Shown here: one piece after another, positions 1 to 6,775 of the stretch
Layout: each line of letters opens with the position of its first letter
Position numbering within the stretch: position 1 is the first letter of the stretch
Assembly: GCA_013151315.1 (NCBI GenBank)
Contig: JAADIN010000198.1
Span: 1 to 21,643, forward strand
DNA length: 21,643 nt
DNA from: Planctomycetota bacterium
Lineage (GTDB): Bacteria > Planctomycetota > Planctomycetia > Pirellulales > Lacipirellulaceae
Direction: 5' to 3'
Notes under the pieces: generated by a model
The model's database searches: none
Told to the model about the DNA's origin: nothing
The model's input: only the letters and a program-made list of their open reading frames with translations
Program-made: the position numbers and the translations under genes

Positions 1-1118
1 GCAGCAGCGAGCTGGTTGATCGAATTGGTGATCCCCGCCTTGGGAGCTTGCTGCAGCAGCGGCACTCCGTTGTTGCGGACCTCAACCATCACTCGATAGT
101 CATTCGGGATTTGCCAGAAGATGTCGCGACCGATCGTCTCCTGGGCCTTCTTGAAGCCGATTTGGCCGTTGTCTTGGCCGACACGATTGACCACGATTTT
201 GACTTTCTCGCGTAGCGACGGGTCCTCATCAAAAGTCACCATCAGTCGGACGACATTCCTGAGGCATGGCAAGTCGAGCTGCGTCACCATCAAAACCTCG
301 TTAGCCAGGTGGATCGCTTCCATATCCAGGCTGCTATAACTTTTTGACGTATCAATCACGACAAAAGAAAACGAAGACTTGAGCAATCCGACAATACGCT
401 GCAGGCTGTCGGGCGTAATGAGCTGCGCATCCTCGAGTTGGACAGGCCTGGGCAGTAGGTGCAATCCCGAAGAGTGTTTGGTCAGCGATTTCTTGAGCAA
501 TGTCAAATCAAGACGCGAAATATTTTGGGCAACATCGGCCAACGTGTATTCGGGAATCGTATCCAAAAACACATCGGCATCGCCTAAAGCCACATCGAGA
601 TCGATCAGCACGACCGAGTTCTCATGATCGGCCGCCAAAGCACAAGCGAGATTCACCGCCACACTCGAAGATCCGACTCCCCCGGTAGCCCCCGTCACGG
701 CGACTACCTTGCACTCTCTCCCGGCGGCGTCGGTGTCGCTTCCTTTCGCGCGATTGACTCGCTGCAGCGCTGCGGCCAAATCCTCCTCGCTGAGCGGCTC
801 GGTGAGAAATTCTTTTGCACCCGCTCGCATCGACTCCAGAATGAGCCGGCCATCCGTAGAACTGCTCGAGACCAATATCGCACAATCGGGCGCCACCGAG
901 GAAAGCTCAGTCACCAGTTCAATGGCTCGGGCCGGATCGCTATCCATCGCGATGAGCCCAATATCAGGCTTCGTCTGCTCGACGACGTCGGCAAAGAACT
1001 CGTACTGAGAACACTCGGCCTCAAGCCACACCGTATCCAAGCCCAAGAGAACCGTTTTGAGGTTCTCACGAGTCGCATCGTTGGGGTCGACCAGGGCTAT
1101 ACGAAGTACGCTAGGCAT
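1..1118 (-). CDS. cpaE: CpaE/TadZ-like pilus assembly ATPase, 3' end outside window
   Basis: Translating the minus strand from the ATG at 1118 gives 372 residues with no stop before the window edge, so the C-terminus is missing. Residues 1-125 resemble a degenerate response-regulator receiver domain. Residues 136-372 form a ParA/MinD-type ATPase domain, with a P-loop-like stretch TGATGGVGSSS at 142-152 and a following LIDLDVALGD at 171-180. This two-domain plan is that of CpaE/TadZ, which helps place the Tad pilus machine at the cell pole. Both lysines of the canonical KGGVGKT loop are absent (T145 and S150 stand in their places), so ATP hydrolysis may be weak or lost; atypical P-loops are known in TadZ proteins. 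It lies downstream of the secretin gene in the same direction, separated by a palindrome. An AAAGAGAA stretch just before the start could serve as a ribosome-binding site. Confidence 0.93.
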   Translation of the reverse strand, partial: MPSVLRIALVDPNDATRENLKTVLLGLDTVWLEAECSQYEFFADVVEQTKPDIGLIAMDSDPARAIELVTELSSVAPDCAILVSSSSTDGRLILESMRAGAKEFLTEPLSEEDLAAALQRVNRAKGSDTDAAGRECKVVAVTGATGGVGSSSVAVNLACALAADHENSVVLIDLDVALGDADVFLDTIPEYTLADVAQNISRLDLTLLKKSLTKHSSGLHLLPRPVQLEDAQLITPDSLQRIVGLLKSSFSFVVIDTSKSYSSLDMEAIHLANEVLMVTQLDLPCLRNVVRLMVTFDEDPSLREKVKIVVNRVGQDNGQIGFKKAQETIGRDIFWQIPNDYRVMVEVRNNGVPLLQQAPKAGITNSINQLAA

Positions 1119-1140
1119 AATTCTCTTTAATGAGCACAGG

Positions 1141-1215
1141 CCGTCGTGGCCGACGGCGCTAACGGACGCGGTTTGGCGAGGATGAAGATTTCGTTAGCGC
1201 CGTCGGCCACGACGG
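1141..1215. repeat. Perfect 24-bp inverted repeat between cpaC and cpaE
   Basis: The arms at 1141-1164 and 1192-1215 are exact reverse complements, separated by 27 nt. The arms contain GGCGCTAACG, which resembles the GGCGCTAGCC core of the palindromes at 4380-4494 and 5449-5511. In RNA it would form a very stable hairpin inside the presumed polycistronic tad transcript, but no T-run follows on the minus strand, so it is not a standard intrinsic terminator. Confidence 0.9.
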
Positions 1216-1277
1216 ACACCCGGCACGTACTCTTCTTCCCTTTTTATCAACGTCGTGGCTATTTGGCGAAGTGTTAC

Positions 1278-3035
1278 TTAATTTTCAACATCATAACCGA
1301 GTGGACCAATCAGGCCCGGGGTGGTCGTACTGTTGGCTCTTGGTTGATGCGCACTGCGATAGGAACGGTTGTCGCGGCTGAACTGAGCTGGCATCTGCTG
1401 CCGAAGCCACGGAGACCCTTGTTGAGTAGAAGGGTTTGAGGCGGTAGGATCGGGAAGCGACTGATAGGCCGGATCAGGGTTTCCTCCCACAGGCTCCGGT
1501 TGCATGATCGGCATTGATTCTGCTGGATCAACAAGCATGGGCGGCGAAACTTCCCTATACGGTTGGCCGGCATTCGACGGATAGGCCACATCAGAAATTA
1601 TCGTGGCACCCCCAGCCGAGTTGCAGGAGGAACATTGGCTACAATTCTGTCCACCGCAATTTCCTGGAGCACAGAGGCCACATGTGGGAACTTCCAAGTG
1701 CCCGCCAAAGTAAAGCTGTCGATTGGACGGCGAAACGGTTTCCATCCCCGGACCACAAGGGGGCACTTCGTGCGGCTCCATGCCGTCAACAAATTCTGGC
1801 GTGACCATAATCAAGAGCTCAATCTCGTTGACCTCTTCCTCGACACTTCGGAACGCAGCACCGATGTAGGGAATATCACTCACAAAGGGCAAGCCACGTT
1901 CAATAGCATCCACGCGAGTCTGCACCAAACCAGCCAACGCGAGCGTTTGGCCTGATTTCAGTTCTACTGCCGTATCGACGGTCCGAACCCTCAAACCTGG
2001 TACGGTAAAGGAATTGAGAACCACGCTACGGGAATCATCGATTTCGCTAATACGTGGCCTGACTTCCAGACGGATATTTCCATTGCCTAACACAATCGGC
2101 AAGAAATCGATCTGCGTACCAAAGGGTTTGTATTCAATGGTGTTCTGTCCCAGTCCCGAAGGAACAACGATCGGTATTTCGCCGCCCACGTTGAAATGGG
2201 CAGGTCTGCCACTTATTGCGACGATCGTCGGGTCGGCAAGTACTTTGGCGACATTATTTTGCTGCAATGCGTTGATAATGGCGGCAAAACTATTATTTCC
2301 GTTAACTACGCCTACGGCAAAAGTCTGATTTCCGAAAGTTGCCGAGCTGGGATTAATATTTACTGAGTTAATAAGACTCGAGACACTAGAAGCCACGATA
2401 TTTTGGCCACTAATCTGTGCCCAATCGACTCCCAAACGTCGCAGCTTCGTTCGCGAGACTTCCATGACCTTGACTTTGAGCAACACCTGTTGCACGCCGC
2501 CGACGCTAATGTTGTTGATGATCTTGGGGGCGTAGTCCTCGGCCAGACGTATGATTGGGCTTACTGCTTCGGGACGCTCCACGAACCCTTCCAGAACGAG
2601 ACTATTGGTGAGGCGAACCACGTTGACTGAGGACGAGGGGAACAGTCGCTTCAAAGCGAGCTGCAGCTCACGCACATCCCCATAGATCGTCACATCGACG
2701 GTATAGACCTTGCCTTCTTCGTCCCACAGGTTGACCTGAGTCACCCCCGGCTTGCGGGCAGCAAGCTGAATCTGGTTCGCACTGAGCGCCGTGACCGTCA
2801 CCAAATCCGGGTTGTTGACCACCATTTTCGGAATGCGCTTTTCGAGCGTAAGAATACGGCTCGAATTGACCGTAAGCTCCAAACGTTCGGTGCCGTTGGT
2901 AATGTTTTGGATCACACTCTGCTGGGCAGAAGCCGAGTTGCCCTGAATGGACAACAGGCCTGCAAGCCCGAGCGTAAGACAGGTCAGCGCCGATCGAACC
3001 TTGATGGGCGTGCGCGGAGTCGATTTTGCGTACAT
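1278..3035 (-). CDS. cpaC: Tad pilus secretin CpaC/RcpA
   Basis: This 585-residue protein forms the outer-membrane channel of the Tad/Flp pilus. A signal peptide ends near residue 38 (SASA-QQ). Residues ~50-118 match the N-terminal pilus-formation domain of T2SS/T3SS-type secretins, and residues ~120-185 resemble a BON domain. The secretin core spans ~195-415, with VLLKVKVMEVSRTKLRRLGVDW, ADPTIVAISGRPAHFNVGGEIPI, SGQTLALAGL and a terminal IELLIMVTPEFVDGM. After the core comes an unusual tail of about 170 residues. Its first part holds seven cysteines (five in GLCAPGNCGGQNCSQCSSC), and the rest is rich in Pro, Ser and Gln. The gene follows cpaB by 135 nt on the same strand, in the usual Tad order. 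The start is the ATG that gives a complete signal peptide. Confidence 0.95.
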   Translation of the reverse strand: MYAKSTPRTPIKVRSALTCLTLGLAGLLSIQGNSASAQQSVIQNITNGTERLELTVNSSRILTLEKRIPKMVVNNPDLVTVTALSANQIQLAARKPGVTQVNLWDEEGKVYTVDVTIYGDVRELQLALKRLFPSSSVNVVRLTNSLVLEGFVERPEAVSPIIRLAEDYAPKIINNISVGGVQQVLLKVKVMEVSRTKLRRLGVDWAQISGQNIVASSVSSLINSVNINPSSATFGNQTFAVGVVNGNNSFAAIINALQQNNVAKVLADPTIVAISGRPAHFNVGGEIPIVVPSGLGQNTIEYKPFGTQIDFLPIVLGNGNIRLEVRPRISEIDDSRSVVLNSFTVPGLRVRTVDTAVELKSGQTLALAGLVQTRVDAIERGLPFVSDIPYIGAAFRSVEEEVNEIELLIMVTPEFVDGMEPHEVPPCGPGMETVSPSNRQLYFGGHLEVPTCGLCAPGNCGGQNCSQCSSCNSAGGATIISDVAYPSNAGQPYREVSPPMLVDPAESMPIMQPEPVGGNPDPAYQSLPDPTASNPSTQQGSPWLRQQMPAQFSRDNRSYRSAHQPRANSTTTPGLIGPLGYDVEN

Positions 3036-3170
3036 CCTTGTACTTCCTTCGCGTTAGATCCAACCAGCTCGGAGTCCCCCCATGGGATATCTCCTTGACT
3101 GGCCGTATTGAATTCGAGACGTCCCTGCCTCAAACCCTTGGGTCTTATTTCAAATCAATTGCGTTATTGA

Positions 3171-4190
3171 CTACTTTTTCAATTCGATCGGAAATTCATC
3201 GTCTTCTAAATCAGTCTCCTCGTCATCTGACGACATGGAATCTACCGCACCCGCCGTTCCAAAATCATCCTGACCCTCGGCGTCCAGCGGCTCGCCCGTC
3301 TCGGCATCGAATTGCAATTCTTGGACTTCGTCGGGAAAGATGACCTTCATCTTGAAAGGAGGGGTCGTCTCGACCGCCATGCTCTGCTGGAGAGCATTGG
3401 CGAGACCCGCAGCGAGGCCGCCTTCGGGTTGGCTCGTTCTCTCTCCTTGCTCAAACTCACGACTATTGGAGTCGCTGCGAGCGAGGAGATCATCAATGGA
3501 TTGTTCCCAATCGTCGACGATTTTTTCATCGTCCGGATGACGAGGAATCAAGCTAATGTCGCCCAAATTTTCGGCGGTGGTGATTCGATTGGCTTGCTGA
3601 GGCGTGACGATCAGCGAAACCGTTTTTGCGACCGTCCGAGCCTCGGCCCCGTCGGCCGACCGTTGGATCGTTTGATCGACCGCGTAAACACGAACGTTCT
3701 GCATGATGATCTTGGTGAACGAATCGGCAATCGATTCGCGCTCGTTCTTCTTGACATAAAGCTGTAGATCAACACGGTCGCCGGGGCTCAACAGGCCCGC
3801 CACACTTTTCTGGGCGTCGACCGAGATAGTTTTCAGACGCATGCCAGACGGAATGCCAGCAATCGGGTCGTGAGTCTGACCCTTAGGCAGAAACTTGCCG
3901 TCGAGCAGAGGCTCTCCCTCGAAAATGACCGTTCGAGGGCGGCGTTCTTCGATTTCTTCCCACTTGGTAATGGCGCCGACGGGCACTTTGTCCTTCGGCC
4001 ATTCCTGTAAAGAAACCATGCCTTCGTCAAGTGGATCGCCCAGATTGATATTCTGGAGCGCAACGTAGATAGGCACCGTTGCGACGGTCGCTTGGTTCTT
4101 GCCATCAAGAACTTGGCTAATGCCAACCGACGCGACGAGGCCGCAAAAGAGCGCAAGGCCCAACAATACTAAAGACTTCGGACGCATCAT
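3171..4190 (-). CDS. cpaB: Flp pilus assembly protein CpaB/RcpC
   Basis: A 339-residue protein with one N-terminal membrane segment (about residues 5-27). A SAF-type domain follows at ~38-107 (VPIYVALQNINLGDPLDEGMV, then EGEPLLDGKFLPKG), and an RcpC/CpaB core at ~115-235 (VDAQKSVAGLLSPGDRVDLQLYV; SLIVTPQQANRITTAENLGDISL). In the Tad system this periplasmic protein works with the secretin CpaC. The C-terminal ~100 residues are low in complexity and strongly acidic (DDEETDLEDDEF), which is a lineage-specific extension. The gene starts with tandem ATGs (ATGATG) behind a G-rich stretch. It sits between the prepilin peptidase and secretin genes on the same strand, and its leader contains two palindromes. 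Confidence 0.94.
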   Translation of the reverse strand: MMRPKSLVLLGLALFCGLVASVGISQVLDGKNQATVATVPIYVALQNINLGDPLDEGMVSLQEWPKDKVPVGAITKWEEIEERRPRTVIFEGEPLLDGKFLPKGQTHDPIAGIPSGMRLKTISVDAQKSVAGLLSPGDRVDLQLYVKKNERESIADSFTKIIMQNVRVYAVDQTIQRSADGAEARTVAKTVSLIVTPQQANRITTAENLGDISLIPRHPDDEKIVDDWEQSIDDLLARSDSNSREFEQGERTSQPEGGLAAGLANALQQSMAVETTPPFKMKVIFPDEVQELQFDAETGEPLDAEGQDDFGTAGAVDSMSSDDEETDLEDDEFPIELKK

Positions 4191-4214
4191 ACCCCCCCGG
4201 CATGTGGTCTACTT

Positions 4215-4262
4215 GTAGCCGGGCCTTGGAACCGTACCGAACGGTTCCGCCCTGCGAGCTAC
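4215..4262. repeat. Nested hairpin in the leader of cpaB
   Basis: An inner perfect 8-bp stem (GGAACCGT / ACGGTTCC, loop ACCGA) is enclosed by an outer imperfect stem GTAGC...GCTAC. It lies just upstream of the cpaB start on the minus strand. There is no T-run, so its role is unknown: a leader structure or a dispersed palindrome. Confidence 0.6.
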
Positions 4263-4379
4263 GTGAGCTTGTCAGTTTCTTCGGCACGACTGTTGCAAAC
4301 AGTCCAGGGTAATCGAACAAATTGGGTTACCAGCTATCAGCTAGTGCTTTGCCAATCCGTAAAAATTGGGGTCCATGTT

Positions 4380-4494
4380 GTGAGCCGTAGGCGCTAGCCT
4401 CGGGTTTCCTTCGCTTCCGCACGGCGCTAGCCGCGGGTCGCCCTCGAAGCCAACGCCACCTCCTCCAACCCGACGCTAGCGCGTTGCGGCTCAC
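4380..4494. repeat. GCTAGC-type long imperfect palindrome between cpaA and cpaB
   Basis: The arms at 4380-4405 and 4468-4494 are imperfect reverse complements. Between them is a further partial copy of the core (GGCGCTAGCCGCGGGT near 4424-4439). The left arm is almost identical to the arm of the repeat at 5449-5511. It fills most of the 323-nt gene-free gap between the prepilin peptidase and cpaB (4191-4513), in which I see no coding sequence. Confidence 0.88.
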
Positions 4495-4513
4495 GTTACT
4501 TCAAAACACGCGA

Positions 4514-5089
4514 TTACAGCTGCATGCCGTTCCAGGCAAAAAAGGCAATCGAACCGATAGCGATCGGAATCCCGTAAGGCAATAAGAACATACTCGGCTT
4601 CCGCTCGGCAGCAATCTTTGCCAACTTCTCTGGATCTTTGACGGAAGTGATTTCGTCAAGGAGAAAGAAAAATTGCGCCTGATGCTTGGCCCAAGACTTC
4701 GTCCAAAGCACCATCCCGACAGCAATGACGGCACCCACGATCGCCGAGACGGCAAAGGCATAGCACGTGGTCGTGCCCCACATCCAGGCACCGACGCCTG
4801 CTAGCAACTTGACATCGCCAGCTCCCATGCCGCCGATCGCATAAAGAGGCAGCAGCAGCGCCAGTCCGACCGCTGTGCCAATGAGGCTATACATCAAGCC
4901 TTCCCAGCCCGCGTAGGGCGAGAGGGCCACACTGTAGACCCAGCCGCTGATAATCATCGGAAACGTGATCCAATTGGGCACCTTGAGTTTCAATCCATCG
5001 ATCACGGCCGCGACGACCAGAGTGATCGTCACCACCCAAACGTGCCAAGTCTCTGCGAGCCAAGTGAGGGTTTCGTTGTATTCGGGCAT
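4514..5089 (-). CDS. cpaA: Prepilin peptidase, A24 family (CpaA/TadV)
   Basis: A 191-residue polytopic membrane protein of the short TadV/CpaA type, which cleaves the leader from Flp pilins at the inner membrane. The two catalytic aspartates of family A24 are visible: D31 in AAVIDGLKLKVPNWIT (the D-x5-PN arrangement) and D92 in GGMGAGDVKLLAG (the GxGD motif). It lacks the methyltransferase domain of long PilD-type enzymes, as expected for Tad systems. Hydrophobic segments cover about 16-32, 43-58, 66-86 and 103-128, with another at the C-terminus (IPIAIGSIAFFAWNGM). The start ATG has only a weak upstream purine stretch (GAGATAG). Its likely substrate is the Flp pilin encoded at 5701-5871. Confidence 0.94.
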   Translation of the reverse strand: MPEYNETLTWLAETWHVWVVTITLVVAAVIDGLKLKVPNWITFPMIISGWVYSVALSPYAGWEGLMYSLIGTAVGLALLLPLYAIGGMGAGDVKLLAGVGAWMWGTTTCYAFAVSAIVGAVIAVGMVLWTKSWAKHQAQFFFLLDEITSVKDPEKLAKIAAERKPSMFLLPYGIPIAIGSIAFFAWNGMQL

Positions 5090-5140
5090 AGCTGCTATCT
5101 CAAAATAAATGGGGATCAGGGTTCGTTCGCGGCCTTCGGG

Positions 5141-5251
5141 TTATCCGCGAGACATAAACAGGCAGGAAATGATTGCGGTCAGAGCAGTGAAGCAAAAACA
5201 CGCCAACTGGCATGTCGCGACTAACATTTCCTCGGGTATCAGGCTTATCAT
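5141..5251 (-). CDS. Candidate 36-residue single-span membrane microprotein in the tad locus
   Basis: Minus-strand ATG at 5249-5251, TAA at 5141-5143. The peptide begins MISLIPEEML, continues with a hydrophobic, cysteine-rich span (about residues 10-33) and ends MSRG. An AGAGGG purine stretch lies about 10 nt before the start, one of the better ribosome-binding sites in this locus. The ORF lies 52 nt upstream of the prepilin peptidase on the same strand, so cotranscription is likely. I recognise no family. The charge layout (EE before, R after the span) fits a single membrane helix. It could be a tad accessory peptide, a leader peptide for cpaA or chance; codon-level conservation in relatives would decide. 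Confidence 0.45.
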   Translation of the reverse strand: MISLIPEEMLVATCQLACFCFTALTAIISCLFMSRG

Positions 5252-5382
5252 GGCGATTGCCCTCTTTTCTTAGGGGACTGCTTGTCCGGTAACTAACGAA
5301 CCCTAGCTTACTTTTTCGCAGAAGGAAGGTGATAGCAAGCCATCTAGCCTGCGATTCCGTCATATATTTTTGGCATGAGCCG

Positions 5383-5427
5383 ATTTGGCGCTAGCCACGG
5401 TTGCTTGAAAAACCGTAGCTAGTGCAG
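5383..5427. repeat. Degenerate GCTAGC palindrome
   Basis: The arms GCGCTAGCCACGGTT and AACCGTAGCTAGTGC pair at 13 of 15 positions around a short loop. The GCGCTAGCC core matches the neighbouring palindrome at 5449-5511, so this looks like an older member of the same family. Confidence 0.6.
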
Positions 5428-5448
5428 CGTTACCTCTTAATTTTAGGA

Positions 5449-5511
5449 TGAGCCGTAGGCGCTAGCCTCGGGTGGAAGCGAAGAAAACCCGAGGCTAGCG
5501 CCTACGGCTCA
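5449..5511. repeat. Perfect 25-bp inverted repeat, GCTAGC family
   Basis: The arms at 5449-5473 and 5487-5511 are exact reverse complements around a 13-nt loop. The arm includes CCGTAGGCGCTAGCCTCGGG, shared with the left arm of the repeat at 4380-4405. It lies in the gap between flp and the small membrane ORF. It is REP-like: a short, non-coding, hairpin-forming intergenic repeat. Confidence 0.92.
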
Positions 5512-5566
5512 CAACACGGCTCATCTAGAGAGCATGGGGGCTGGAGATCCCCTCTCCGGCAAGAAC

Positions 5567-5603
5567 AAAAAGACCCTCTCGGGACATGGGTCCCGAGAGG
5601 GTC
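5567..5603 (-). terminator. Intrinsic terminator downstream of flp
   Basis: Read on the minus strand, a 14-bp GC-rich stem (arms 5590-5603 and 5572-5585) with a 4-nt loop is followed at once by a run of five T (5571-5567). It starts about 100 nt past the flp stop. This is a textbook rho-independent terminator, and it implies that the pilin is transcribed separately from most of the machinery genes. Confidence 0.88.
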
Positions 5604-5700
5604 AGAAATCGCATCTATAGTTGCTTCAGGGAGGAATCAACGATCTGTTGGTTCGCAATCCCTAAACCAAATAGGGTGTCGATATCATCTCCGTTGCGGC

Positions 5701-5871
5701 TTACAAGGCGGCGGCCGCTTCTTGGAACTTGGCACTGGCAGCGGTACCAACGGCACCAACGGCTCCCAAGCAGACGATGATAATCAGGGCCAGCATGACG
5801 GCATACTCAACCGCGGTTGGTCCATCTTCAGAGACGAGAAACTGTTGTACTTTCTTAGCAAAACCCTTCAT
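5701..5871 (-). CDS. flp: Flp/Fap-type pilin subunit
   Basis: A 56-residue type IVb prepilin and the probable structural subunit of the Tad pilus. It has a short basic leader (MKGFAKKVQQFLVSEDG), then the processing site G followed by PTAVEY, with glutamate at +5 and tyrosine at +6 as in Flp pilins. A hydrophobic helix follows (AVMLALIIIVCLGAVGAVG), then a short Ala-rich C-terminus. I chose the ATG at 5871 because GGAGAA lies at a good distance upstream and the leader length is then typical; an in-frame ATG at 5898 would add nine residues with no such site. A strong terminator follows the gene, and about 0.9 kb without genes precedes it, consistent with its own promoter and high expression. 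Confidence 0.94.
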   Translation of the reverse strand: MKGFAKKVQQFLVSEDGPTAVEYAVMLALIIIVCLGAVGAVGTAASAKFQEAAAAL

Positions 5872-6416
5872 AGCATTTCTCCAATGATGTCGCCTCAAAG
5901 GCGAACACCCTACAAGGTTGTCAGGAGCTTTTGATGGCTCCCGTTGTTCGATTCTGGCATCGCGTCCAGGCTGCCATGCCTAGAAGAACCTGCGAGTTGG
6001 CGATGTTCAGGACCTCAATAAAAACGATAAGCACAGGCCTCATTTCGCTGAGCAACTCTCACCAAAGACATCCGTGAGAAACCAAAACTGGTCAAGGAGA
6101 AGAGAAGCTTAGCCGGCGTGTGCCTCAGCACACCCCGTTGAAGCCGTCAGACAACCCGTCAGTCCGACTCCACATGAAACCTATGTCAGTTCTGCCTGAT
6201 GTCAAACGATTGGTGGTTTTCCAGGAGATTTTTTACCCCTCGACCCAATCAAACGTCCCGAGGTTTACCAAACGCGATTCGACTTGCTCGAAATGATGCC
6301 AATGGCAAACTCATGTTGCCATTTCGCAGCATCACCTATAGAGCAAATACGTGACCCCAGGCCTAGGCTTTGTCATGTCTAAAAATTGGGGTTGTCAAAG
6401 ACCTAGGCCAAACGGA
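5872..6416. other. Gene-free upstream region of flp
   Basis: I find no convincing coding sequence on either strand. It contains the leader and presumably the promoter of flp (minus strand), but no clear -35/-10 or sigma-54 pair. Hairpins are visible at 6117-6132 (GTGTGC/GCACAC core) and at 6360-6409, where arms containing GGCCTAGG and CTTTGTCA or its near match pair imperfectly. Confidence 0.6.
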
Positions 6417-6570
6417 CAGGCGAACTGCAAAGTCAGATAAACCGCCAAGGACGCCAAGAGCGCCAAGGAACGAGCTGCAAGAAAACACCTGTTTTTAAGC
6501 AAATTTCTTTTTTCCTTGGCGATCTTGGCGCACTTGGCGGTTCAAAAAATAGACTTTGCAATCCTCCTGG
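6417..6570. repeat. ~150-bp palindromic element, copy 1
   Basis: The element has inner arms made of short repeats of CGCCAAG(G/A) on the left (~6441-6470) and CTTGGCG on the right (~6514-6543), around a central A/T-rich part with AAGAAAACA and TTTAAGCAAATTTC. A second copy in reverse orientation lies at 13903-14066, and the match extends over nearly the whole length. It has no coding potential that I trust. It looks like a dispersed hairpin-forming repeat or MITE-like element. Between its end and the next gene (6571-6775) I see nothing else. Confidence 0.9.
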
Positions 6571-6775
6571 CCAAACGGACTGACGTCAGACACGACGGCC
6601 GAAAATCCCTGCTCATTTTTCGGGCCTCTCCTCCATACGATCCCCCCAACACGATCTGCGATTGTAGGAAAGTGGTCTCGATTCAACCCGCACACCTAAA
6701 TTGAGACGGTTCCGCAAACTACGGTTACCTGTGGACAACCCTCGTGCGCTAAGCCGCCCCCCGTCAAACCGAATT

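Noticed and set aside
5100..5363. 87-codon minus-strand frame upstream of the prepilin peptidase
   Set aside because: The product is basic and lacks any pattern. The 36-residue ORF in another frame has a better ribosome-binding site and a coherent membrane span.
6417..6570. CRISPR-like array from the repeated CGCCAAG units
   Set aside because: The units are 9-10 bp with no regular spacers and form a hairpin; there are no cas genes.
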